The notes under the pieces were generated by a model. That model worked only from the letters and a program-made list of their open reading frames with translations. It was not told where the DNA came from and did no database searches. Both the position numbers and the translations under genes were made by a program. A stretch of DNA of 15,023 nt from Desulfobia sp. (GTDB taxonomy: Bacteria; Desulfobacterota; Desulfobulbia; Desulfobulbales; SURF-16): positions 1 to 15,023 of the forward strand of contig JAUWDC010000002.1 of the NCBI GenBank assembly GCA_030608985.1, read 5' to 3'. Positions 1 through 6,311 of this stretch are shown here, piece after piece (position 1 is the first letter of the stretch; each line of letters opens with the position of its first letter).

Positions 1-189
1 ATTCGAGATGCCCTGGAAAATTATGACACGCATTGGGCGATTTTTTTCTTCCTAATAATATTTTCATGGAGTTTATGGCCCTATAATTATCTAGCGGAAA
101 TTGGACCAGAACTGTTTAACTCTTTAATTTCAAAAGTAAAGCTATATTGGAGTTTAACTCTGGAGAAGAGGGATAGGTTTATTGTATAA
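1..189 (+). CDS. 3' end of an unrecognised gene, one predicted membrane helix
   Basis: An open frame runs in from the left edge and stops at TAA (187-189), giving the last 62 residues of a protein. Residues about 11-30 of the visible part are very hydrophobic and aromatic (AIFFFLIIFSWSLW), consistent with one membrane segment; the tail after it is mixed and ends in a charged stretch (LEKRDRFIV). No motif allows a family call. It may be the C-terminus of an integral membrane protein, or a chance frame. The 115 nt between it and the next gene show no clear terminator. Confidence 0.45.
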   Translation: MRDALENYDTHWAIFFFLIIFSWSLWPYNYLAEIGPELFNSLISKVKLYWSLTLEKRDRFIV

Positions 190-304
190 AAAACTTTTCC
201 CAGTGTTAGTCCAGGGTGTTTTGGTGGGCCGTGAGATGGTAATTAATATGAAGAGAGCTGGACATTCAGAGCTTACAGCTAAATGATAGTGTCGGGGAAA
301 GCGC

Positions 305-778
305 ATGGGGAATCCGTTTCAGGACCAGCTTCTTAAGGCTGGATTGGTCAATGAAAAACAGGTTAATAAGGCCAAGCATGAAAAACGTATCAGTAACAAG
401 CAAAAGAAGCACAGCAATACCACTGACACGACGAGCAAAATTAAGCAGGAACTGGCAGCAGATAAAAAGCGTAATCAGGAGCTAAACCGACAACTCAATA
501 AGGAAAAGCAACAATGGGAGCGGTTGGCTCAGGTAAAGCAACTTATAGAGCAAAATCGTTTGGATAAAGATGATCGAGGTGAAGCATATAATTTTGTTGA
601 CGAGAACAAGATAAAGAGGATCTATGTTTCAGATGAGATCGCTGACCAGCTGAGTCGTGGTCAGGTTGCTATTGTTAAACTGGGCATCAACTATGAGGTA
701 GTACCAGTCAAGGTAGCTCGGCAAATAGCCAGTCGAGATAAGAAGACGGTGCTCGTTTTACATGAAAAGGAGTCTTAA
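305..778 (+). CDS. DUF2058 (YaiL-like) family protein
   Basis: This 157-residue protein matches the DUF2058 family (E. coli YaiL), annotated as nucleoprotein/polynucleotide-associated but without an established biochemical role. What shows it: an N-terminus of the form NPFQDQLLKAGLV; a lysine- and glutamine-rich, probably coiled-coil middle (about residues 20-85); then the family core with VKQLIEQNRLD, YNFVDENKIKRIYV, a GQVAIVKL strand, YEVVPVKVARQIASRD and VLHEK. It is somewhat shorter than YaiL, because the acidic C-terminal tail of the enterobacterial members is absent. The ATG at 305 is preceded by a purine-rich GGGGAAAG and puts the conserved LLKAGLV near the start, as in relatives. It is probably cytoplasmic and soluble. 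The neighbours give no hint of function, and the gene seems transcribed alone. Confidence 0.85.
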   Translation: MGNPFQDQLLKAGLVNEKQVNKAKHEKRISNKQKKHSNTTDTTSKIKQELAADKKRNQELNRQLNKEKQQWERLAQVKQLIEQNRLDKDDRGEAYNFVDENKIKRIYVSDEIADQLSRGQVAIVKLGINYEVVPVKVARQIASRDKKTVLVLHEKES

Positions 779-818
779 ATGGAAAACCGAGAAAAAAGGG
801 TAAGTTTGCTTTTGATTT

Positions 819-896
819 TTAATTAGTGCGCATAAAACATACCAGAATGGCCTCTATCCCAAGTGCCACAAAGAATAGAGTCGGATTCGCCATCAT
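819..896 (-). CDS. possible 25-residue single-helix small protein
   Basis: On the minus strand, two adjacent ATG codons (896 and 893) open a frame for 25 residues that read as one membrane helix with a short basic tail (MMANPTLFFVALGIEAILVC, then FMRTN). The frame is open further upstream to about position 943, so this could also be the end of a decayed membrane-protein gene. No ribosome binding site stands out. A 10-bp inverted repeat overlaps it. It is the only coding-like signal between the DUF2058 gene and the antitoxin remnant; the plus-strand frame at 779-826 codes for only 15 residues. This is a weak call, listed so the stretch is described. Confidence 0.2.
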   Translation of the reverse strand: MMANPTLFFVALGIEAILVCFMRTN

Positions 897-923
897 TGCG
901 CAAAAAGCTACTCTTTTATGCGC
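828..923. repeat. 10-bp perfect inverted repeat, 76-nt spacer
   Basis: GCGCATAAAA at 828-837 is repeated exactly in inverse at 914-923 (TTTTATGCGC). The two arms bracket a 76-nt segment that contains most of the possible small hydrophobic frame. There is no T-run next to either arm, so this does not look like a terminator. It could be the ends of a tiny mobile remnant or a chance pairing. Confidence 0.35.
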
Positions 924-970
924 TCTCAGAATAATGGACCCTTAGATTAAGATCAGATGAAGCAAAGAAA

Positions 971-999
971 AAAGCCGAGACATGATAGTTCTCGGCTTT
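971..999 (-). terminator. rho-independent terminator of the antitoxin-like gene
   Basis: A perfect 10-bp stem, AAAGCCGAGA (971-980) with TCTCGGCTTT (990-999), closes a 9-nt loop. Read on the minus strand it is followed by TTTTTTCTTTGCTT, a good terminator tail, and it sits 43 nt downstream of the stop codon of the antitoxin remnant. On the plus strand it is followed by the weaker TTTGTTGTTTT, so it may act in both directions. Confidence 0.8.
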
Positions 1000-1042
1000 G
1001 TTGTTTTGAGATGCGCTGGTAACGCGGGGGGCTGTTATTTGG

Positions 1043-1215
1043 TTAAGCAAACTGTTCAAGGCCGAATTCGACTTTGAAGCTGGTTTCTGCTCAACAATAG
1101 TTTTGAGAAGTTCCTGGTTTTCATTGCTTAAGATTTGAGCCATTGATTGCAGGGATTCAAACCAGACCTTTGGCTCCCTGTTTCTTGCTTAAGGATGCGT
1201 GCAAGACAGCTTGGT
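1043..1215 (-). pseudogene. decayed TumA/HVO_A0114-type HTH antitoxin/regulator
   Basis: Read on the minus strand, frames here spell pieces of the winged-HTH regulator family that includes TumA antitoxins. A frame reads EPKVWFESLQSMAQILSNEN and then QELLKTIVEQKPAS, which is the family's entry into its HTH. Just before it, a TAA interrupts an otherwise plausible N-terminal piece (about 1186-1215). After KPAS, the HTH helices expected next (SISELAELTGR-like) are missing. A different frame then gives FKVEFGLEQFA and a stop at 1043-1045, which would suit the C-terminus. So the gene has an internal out-of-frame deletion and an upstream stop. A terminator lies directly downstream. The partner toxin gene (DUF6516/TumE type, usually adjacent) is not present. 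Family assignment is from memory of the motif. Confidence 0.55.
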
Positions 1216-1233
1216 ATCTTTCCTGAATACACG

Positions 1234-1494
1234 CTATAAAAGTTTGATTAGTTTCCGGTGGCCGGCCGGGAACGCGAAATCGTCAAGTTCCTCTCTGCTC
1301 ACCCAACGACATTCCTGGGCAGCATGAAGAACAGGTTGCTGCTCCTTTTTTTTCTGGTCACAGAAAAATCCATGTAGTGTCACCCTGTAATTCATATAAG
1401 AATGCTGTACTGTTTTAATGGGCCTGATTTGGTGAACGTCAAGCTCGGTATCCTCTTTGATTTCTCTGACCACAGCATCTGCCGGTTTTTCTCC
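1234..1494 (-). pseudogene. mutY: 3' fragment of mutY (Nudix-like C-terminal domain)
   Basis: The minus-strand frame, closed upstream by a TAA at 1495-1497, reads GEKPADAVVREIKEDTELDV, then HSYMNYRVTLHGFFC and ECRWVSREELDDFAFPAGHR, ending KLIKLL. This is the second half of a Nudix fold as found at the C-terminus of long MutY adenine glycosylases: a degenerate Nudix helix (REIKEDTELDV), the HSYMNYRVTLHGF strand and the C-x-WV-x-x-EEL-x-x-FAFPAG-x-RKLI tail. A free MutT-like hydrolase would need the preceding GG-x5-E half, which is gone. The matching 5' end of mutY lies at 9033-9254 on the same strand and in the right order, which favours the MutY reading. The fragment has no catalytic domain and cannot make a working glycosylase. 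Confidence 0.72.
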
Positions 1495-1601
1495 TTACAG
1501 CCTTAAACAAGCAAACAATTCTTTCCTTTTTCATTTGAACACCATATGGTTATATTAATTTCTACAGCTATCAGCATAATAAAGAATATAGATACACCGC
1601 T

Positions 1602-4289
1602 ATGACTCTCCTGACTAAGATTTTAATCCCCATATTTTTTTTCTTTCTCCAGACAGGTGTGCTGTGGGGTGCGCAAACGGTCAAAATTGGTGTTTTGGCC
1701 AAACGAGGCCCTGCATATACCCTGCAGAAATGGTCGCAGACCGCTGATTATTTATCTTCCTCAGTTCATGGATACCTTTTCGAAATAGTTCCTCTTGGTT
1801 TTCAAGAAATTCACACCGCTGTTGAAGAAGAAAAGATAGATTTTGTTTTGGCAAATTCCGCATTTTATGTGGAGCTTGAAAAACTCCATGGCGTGAGTCG
1901 AATAGCCACTCTGATTAATCAGCATCTATCTGGTCAGCAGACAACGACCTTTGGCGGCGTTATCTTTTCCCGGACCGACAGGGAAGACATCAGCGAACTG
2001 GAAGACCTTCAGGGGAAAGACTTTATGGCTGTTGATCCTCGCTCTTTCGGTGGCTGGCACATGTCCTGGAGAGAATTCAAGCGGAAGGGCATTGATCCCC
2101 TGGAGGATTTTTCTTCTATGCAGTACGGCATGACCCATGATGCCGTAGTATACGCCGTCCTCAATGGTGATGTTGACGGAGGCACTGTGCGCACTGACAC
2201 GCTGGAGAGGATGGCAGGGGAAGGCAAAATCAATCTTGAACTGTTGCACGTCCTTCATCAACAGAAAGTCGAGCAGTTTCCATTCATGATCAGCACGGAT
2301 CTTTATCCTGAATGGCCGATTGCCGCTGTTAAAACAACGTCCATCAAGCTCTCACGTATTGTTGCCTCCGCGCTGATGGCGATGGACGCCAGCCACCCCG
2401 CTGCCATTGCCAGTAAATCAGCAGGCTGGACAATACCTCTCAATTACCAACCGGTACATGACTGCTTGCTGGAACTTCGAATCGCTCCATATGAGGATTA
2501 CGGAAAATTCACCCTCACGGATGTGTTACGGCGCTACTGGCGGCAGGTTGGCCTTATTGTCCTAGCTGTGATGATTACCATTGCTGTCTCGTTATACATC
2601 CTGCAGTTAAATAGAAGTCTACGCCAGAAAAAAGTTGAGGTCGACGAGCTGAACAGGACACTTGAGGCCAAGGTGATCCAGCGGACAGAAAAGGTCAACA
2701 CCCTCCTGGATCAGGAGATGTATCTCAGGGAAATCCTGCATATGGTTGCTGATGTCAACGAGCTGCTTATAACATCACCAACCTTGGAGAGCCTGCTGAA
2801 AGAGTCCTGTGCCAGATTTGTCCAATACGGACATTATGGTTTTTGCTGGGTTGGCCTGCTGGAGAAGGACAACATCCAGACAGTCTATACTTCTCACGAG
2901 GCCGGCAACTACCTTGCTGATCCACCGTATGCCCTCCAAGACGCCGACAATATATTTTCCCAGGGCCCCACCGCCAGATGTATTGCAGAAAATACGACCA
3001 TAATCAGCGACGTCAGCCATCAAAAGGTAGATGCAACTCCCTGGCGTGACCAGGTCAAGGGATTCCAGGCGGTGATCGGTCTTCCCCTGCGGGCCGACCA
3101 GCGTGCTGAGCCGCTAGGCGCCATGACTGTCTATACCTGGCGGAAAGAGGGATGTGAACCTGAAGAGATTGCCATGCTTAAGGAATTGGCCGGTGATATC
3201 GGTTTTGCCATCAACTCCTTTCAGCAGAAGGAAGCCGTCACACGATTGGAACTTGAGCGCACTGCCAACTATGAAGAAACAATTTTTTCTATGGTGAACA
3301 TGATAGAGCATCGTGACACCTTTACAGCAGGGCATACAGCACGCGTGGCCCGTTATTCTGTAATGATTGCCAAAGAAATGGGACTGGAAGACAAAGAGAT
3401 ACGAAAGCTGCAGAAAGCTGCTGTACTGCATGATATCGGCAAGATTGCCACACCGGATTCCGTGCTTCTTAAGCCCGGTAAACTTTCCGACATTGATTAC
3501 GATCTTATTAAAATTCATGCCATTGCCGGCTATGAAATGCTTTCGAAGATCAATATGTATAAGGAACTGGCCGAGATTATCCGGCATCATCATGAACGGT
3601 ATGATGGAAACGGATATCCGGATCATCTCAAAGATGACGAGATTCCTCTTCTGTCAAGCATCATGACAGTTGCTGATGCCTTTGACGCCATGACGACAAA
3701 TCGTATCTATAAATCGAGAAAAGAAATAAGTGAGGCTATAGCAGAACTGCAGTCCTTGGCCGGCAGTCAGTTTCATCCCGAAGTTGTCAGGGCGGCCGTT
3801 AACATTCTCCAAGATGTAAAAGTTCCCTCAACCATTTCCCAACTTCCGCGAACAGATCTGGAAAAAAGACGATTTTCCTATTTTTTCAATGACAAGCTTA
3901 CCGGTCTTTACAATGAAGACTATCTTCAGATAATACTCCGCAACAACAGAAGCACAAATGATTACAAGTGTTTCCATAGCGTACACCTGAAAAATTTACC
4001 GGAATATAACAAGCGGCGGGGCTGGGAAGAGGGCAATCAGCTTGTGAAAAAAATTGCTGATGAATTGCAGGCCAATTTCCCTGAAACACTTCTGTTCAGG
4101 GCTTACGGTAATGATTTTGCCATGACAACAAGAGAACATTTCGTGCTTAACAGCCACCAGATAGAGGTTTTCAGTTGTATCCGTGATACGGAAATCAAAG
4201 TGGAAATCACCCATGTCGATTTAATTCAGGATGAAATATACACCATCAGTAAACTTGAGAAACTTGAAATTTTATCAAGTAAAGAATAA
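1602..4289 (+). CDS. membrane sensor: PhnD-like SBP - TM - GAF - HD-GYP - degenerate GGDEF
   Basis: An 895-residue predicted c-di-GMP phosphodiesterase with a periplasmic sensor. In order: a signal peptide (1-24, ending LWGAQ); a PhnD/SsuA-type periplasmic binding domain (about 25-300; VKIGVLAKRGPAYTLQKWSQ, later DFVLANSAFYVEL); a membrane helix (about 315-335); a coiled coil (340-375); a GAF domain (about 385-545); and an HD-GYP domain (about 555-735) with the metal-binding HD at 610-611 and HHERYDGNGYP ending at residue 673. All signature residues are kept, so hydrolysis of c-di-GMP is likely. A C-terminal GGDEF-like fold (about 765-890; DKLTGLYNEDYL) has YGNDF (835-839) in place of GGDEF, so it is probably not a cyclase. 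The ligand cannot be told; relatives bind phosphonate-like compounds. It is transcribed alone and converges on the LysR gene 27 nt away. The ribosome site before the ATG is weak. Confidence 0.85.
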   Translation: MTLLTKILIPIFFFFLQTGVLWGAQTVKIGVLAKRGPAYTLQKWSQTADYLSSSVHGYLFEIVPLGFQEIHTAVEEEKIDFVLANSAFYVELEKLHGVSRIATLINQHLSGQQTTTFGGVIFSRTDREDISELEDLQGKDFMAVDPRSFGGWHMSWREFKRKGIDPLEDFSSMQYGMTHDAVVYAVLNGDVDGGTVRTDTLERMAGEGKINLELLHVLHQQKVEQFPFMISTDLYPEWPIAAVKTTSIKLSRIVASALMAMDASHPAAIASKSAGWTIPLNYQPVHDCLLELRIAPYEDYGKFTLTDVLRRYWRQVGLIVLAVMITIAVSLYILQLNRSLRQKKVEVDELNRTLEAKVIQRTEKVNTLLDQEMYLREILHMVADVNELLITSPTLESLLKESCARFVQYGHYGFCWVGLLEKDNIQTVYTSHEAGNYLADPPYALQDADNIFSQGPTARCIAENTTIISDVSHQKVDATPWRDQVKGFQAVIGLPLRADQRAEPLGAMTVYTWRKEGCEPEEIAMLKELAGDIGFAINSFQQKEAVTRLELERTANYEETIFSMVNMIEHRDTFTAGHTARVARYSVMIAKEMGLEDKEIRKLQKAAVLHDIGKIATPDSVLLKPGKLSDIDYDLIKIHAIAGYEMLSKINMYKELAEIIRHHHERYDGNGYPDHLKDDEIPLLSSIMTVADAFDAMTTNRIYKSRKEISEAIAELQSLAGSQFHPEVVRAAVNILQDVKVPSTISQLPRTDLEKRRFSYFFNDKLTGLYNEDYLQIILRNNRSTNDYKCFHSVHLKNLPEYNKRRGWEEGNQLVKKIADELQANFPETLLFRAYGNDFAMTTREHFVLNSHQIEVFSCIRDTEIKVEITHVDLIQDEIYTISKLEKLEILSSKE

Positions 4290-4316
4290 AGATGAACTCG
4301 CCGATAAGGGTTTCCA

Positions 4317-5285
4317 TTACTTATTGACATCGAACTGCTTCACCAATGTCATTAAGGTATGCGGAGATGACAAACATGCCTGCCCATGGCTGCACTCGCT
4401 CATCAAAAAACAGAAATCCAGGAATTCCTGCATCAGTTTTGTCATGACCTTATTTTTGTGCTGGATCACCGAGAGCTGCCTTTCCATGTCAACTCCCTCT
4501 ATATAGAGTCGCTTCAAGCTGCCGTTTTCAACGTCAGCACAGACGGTCAGGTTAGACAGGCAGGCAACCCCCACCCCTGATTTAACAGCACTCTTGATTG
4601 CCTCAGTGTGGCCCAGTTCCATAATGATGTTTAGATCTGTTACATGTTTACCTAATTTCTTTTTAAAAATCTGCGCTGTTCCAGATCCCTGCTCCCGCAT
4701 AACCCATTTATATTTTTTAAGGTCGGTGGCGACATTACATACATCGCTGTCTTCCGTTATATTATCGGCATTTGATATAAGGACAAGTTCATCTTTAAAC
4801 CAGGGAGTTACCAGCACCTGCTCATTATTCACCTCTCCTTCGACAAAGCCTGCATCCACTTTGCGGTCAACAATCAGCTTTTCTGCCGCCCTGGTATTGA
4901 GAACAAGCATAGTTATGTAGACGTCAGGGTGCATCCGCTTGAAGGCACTGATCAAGTAAGGCAGAACATAATTGCCTATGGTTGAACTCGCGACCAAATT
5001 TAGAGACCCGACTATATTTCCATCCTTTTCATTCATCAGCGAGTAGACATTGTTCATCTGGCAGATAATTTCTCTGCTTAATGGAAGGAGGTAGCGGCCT
5101 CGATCATTGAGAATAAGCGAGCGGCCCTGACGATCAAAAATAGGTCCACCGAGCTGATTTTCCAACTCAATTAACGCAAGACTGACCGCCGACTGGGTTA
5201 TAAACAGTTTTTTGCTGGCCTTGGTAACCTGCTGAGTTTCCACTACTGCATTAAAAATCTCAAGTTGCCTGAACGTAATTGCCAT
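4317..5285 (-). CDS. LysR-family regulator, YeiE/CysL-like
   Basis: A 322-residue LysR-type transcription factor. The N-terminal winged HTH (1-60) reads TFRQLEIFNAVVETQQVTKA and SQSAVSLALIELENQLGG-like. The effector domain (about 90-295) has GSLNLVASSTIGNYVLPYLI, DAGFVEGEV and TPWFKDELVLISN, which are marks of the CysL/YeiE subgroup. Known members respond to sulfite or control sulfite/cysteine genes, so a sulfur-compound ligand is possible but unproven. The last 30 or so residues (after FLDFCFLM) extend beyond the usual domain end. The start at 5285 has a good GAGGAG six nucleotides upstream. It is divergent from the DoxX-like gene over a 366-bp regulatory region, the classic layout for a LysR regulator and its target. 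A 17-codon stub of a second copy lies at 8027-8111. Confidence 0.9.
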   Translation of the reverse strand: MAITFRQLEIFNAVVETQQVTKASKKLFITQSAVSLALIELENQLGGPIFDRQGRSLILNDRGRYLLPLSREIICQMNNVYSLMNEKDGNIVGSLNLVASSTIGNYVLPYLISAFKRMHPDVYITMLVLNTRAAEKLIVDRKVDAGFVEGEVNNEQVLVTPWFKDELVLISNADNITEDSDVCNVATDLKKYKWVMREQGSGTAQIFKKKLGKHVTDLNIIMELGHTEAIKSAVKSGVGVACLSNLTVCADVENGSLKRLYIEGVDMERQLSVIQHKNKVMTKLMQEFLDFCFLMSECSHGQACLSSPHTLMTLVKQFDVNK

Positions 5286-5409
5286 GGTCTCCTCTTTTTT
5301 TCTCTTTCATTCCCCTGCAGACCTCATTTGAACAAGTAAATTCCTGAATGAAGGGCAGTGGGAAGCACTTTTTATTTCAAGAAAATTTCTGGCCTGCTTA
5401 AGAAAAGTC

Positions 5410-5423
5410 GTTACTACAGTAAC
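5410..5423. promoter_or_regulatory. candidate operator palindrome, copy A
   Basis: GTTACTACAGTAAC is a 6-bp inverted repeat with a 2-bp centre, about 125 bp upstream of the LysR start and 229 bp upstream of the DoxX-like start. It is identical in copy B (8235-8248), although the bases just outside have changed. LysR regulators bind short interrupted dyads, so this is a reasonable operator candidate. The link to this regulator is inference. Confidence 0.4.
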
Positions 5424-5559
5424 AACACGGACTTTGTATTAATTTTACTAATGATAAGTATTTTTATAATAAATTATACTTTATATTTATTAATTACTAT
5501 AAGTAAAGTCAAGAGACATTTTTTTTTGCTGAATGTACTCCCGGTTAAAGGATCCTCCC

Positions 5560-5618
5560 TGCTTCTCCATGGCACCTGGCAGATTTTTTTGTAATCCAGG
5601 AATTTTTCAGGAGAAGCA
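5560..5618 (+). promoter_or_regulatory. nested hairpin in the 5' leader of the DoxX-like gene, copy A
   Basis: An outer 9-bp stem, TGCTTCTCC (5560-5568) with GGAGAAGCA (5610-5618), encloses an inner CCTGG (5575-5579) / CCAGG (5596-5600) stem whose loop carries a T7 run. It ends about 20 nt before the ribosome binding site. Copy B keeps the same fold despite changes in the outer arms. There is no T-run after the outer stem, so it is not an ordinary terminator. It could be a stability or translation-control element. Confidence 0.4.
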
Positions 5619-5651
5619 AAAAGGAAAATTAAAACAAAGGAGGGAAACAAA

Positions 5652-6104
5652 ATGCGTGAATGGGCAAACAACATTGATTTGCAAATTACCAGTTGGATGG
5701 ACAAGTACTGCCAATTTTTGATGAGAATTTCCCTTGCTCTGATTTTCATCTGGTTCGGAGCCCTGAAACCACTTGGCCTCAGCCCGGAGGAGGAACTTAT
5801 AAAGCGGACGGTCTACTGGCTTCCGCCGGAGGCTTTTTTGCCAGTGCTGGGGTGCTGGGAGTTCGCAATCGGAGTGTGCTTGCTCTATCGCCCCTGGCTC
5901 CGCATTGCTCTCCTCCTGCTTCTCATTGAATTGCCAGGGACCTTTCTGCCGTTACTCCTGCTTCCGGATATCTGCTTTAGCAGGTTTCCGTTTGGATTAA
6001 GTATTGAAGGGCAATATATTATCAAAAACCTCTTTCTGATAAGTGCGGCCTTTGTCATAGGCAGTAAAGTCAGGAACGAAACAGATCATGAGAAACTTCT
6101 GTGA
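5652..6104 (+). CDS. small DoxX-like membrane protein, copy 1
   Basis: A 150-residue integral membrane protein with about four hydrophobic segments (about 24-45, 60-79, 82-105 and 120-138). The signature-like part, RISLALIFIWFGALKPLGL, is followed by SPEEELIKRTVYWLPPEAFL, LGCWEFAIGVCLL and EGQYIIKNLFLISAA, and resembles the DoxX/DUF417 superfamily. Family members include the membrane subunit of thiosulfate:quinone oxidoreductase and proteins of redox-stress operons, but the role of this subgroup is not established, so no reaction is assigned. The N-terminus is probably cytoplasmic. The start is firm: AAAGGAGGG lies seven nucleotides before the ATG, and the same start is conserved in copy 2. 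It is divergent from the LysR gene, its likely regulator. Confidence 0.8.
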   Translation: MREWANNIDLQITSWMDKYCQFLMRISLALIFIWFGALKPLGLSPEEELIKRTVYWLPPEAFLPVLGCWEFAIGVCLLYRPWLRIALLLLLIELPGTFLPLLLLPDICFSRFPFGLSIEGQYIIKNLFLISAAFVIGSKVRNETDHEKLL

Positions 6105-6311
6105 TGATTTCCTGAATTTTCTTGGAACGATAAGCACAAAAGCACCAACACGCTATCACCTCTTGCACTGTGAAACCGGATTACAGTCTCTAAAGACATT
6201 GGGTTGGGGAGCTTTTTGTTGCTGAAGAGAGCAGGTTGTTGCCTAAACCTACCTAGAACGATGTCTATGAAAAACTAAACGCCTAAAAGCTACCTGGATG
6301 AGGCACTTACT
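6105..6311. other. intergenic stretch with no recognised feature
   Basis: The first 60 nt or so continue the duplicated unit and include CACCAACACG (6143-6152), the left arm of a hairpin that is complete only in copy B. The remainder, up to the start of the GAF protein, shows no terminator, open frame or clear promoter. A GGATGAGG about 10 nt before the next ATG probably serves as its ribosome binding site. Confidence 0.4.

Larger units (their letters stand above)
5286..5651 (+). promoter_or_regulatory. LysR/DoxX divergent control region, copy A
   Basis: This 366-bp gap holds no gene. From the LysR side it contains a 14-bp palindrome (5410-5423), a strongly AT-rich segment (about 5430-5515) with TATAAT at 5466-5471 that could serve as a -10 element for the DoxX-like gene, and a hairpin-forming leader (5560-5618). 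It ends in a very strong ribosome binding site (AAAGGAGGG, 7 nt before the ATG). No convincing -35 at standard spacing could be fixed. Most of it is conserved in copy B. Confidence 0.6.
4896..6168. repeat. duplicated unit, copy A (LysR 5' part + control region + DoxX-like gene)
   Basis: Sequence from 4896 (ATTGAGAACAAGC) to about 6168 recurs at 8027-8995 in the same orientation. It holds the first 130 or so codons of the LysR gene, the whole divergent region, the DoxX-like gene and about 60 nt after it. Copy B lacks 305 nt that copy A has (4940-5244). Divergence is roughly 10% over the alignable part, judged by eye, so this is not a recent event. The two copies flank the GAF-GAF-PAS-HisKA gene as direct repeats. 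Confidence 0.9.

Noticed and set aside
779..826. 15-codon frame starting right after the DUF2058 stop (ATGGAAAACCGAG...)
   Set aside because: It is too short, has no ribosome binding site of its own beyond the end of the previous gene, and nothing recognisable follows. At most it is the cut-off start of a lost gene.
3114..3626. 170-codon open frame on the minus strand
   Set aside because: It lies entirely antisense to the HD-GYP coding region, which has strong domain support. It has no recognisable protein features.
5571..5590. TGGCAC conserved in both DoxX leaders, as the -24 half of a sigma54 promoter
   Set aside because: The -12 part reads AGATT at the required spacing and lacks the essential GC, and the motif lies inside the hairpin stem and loop.
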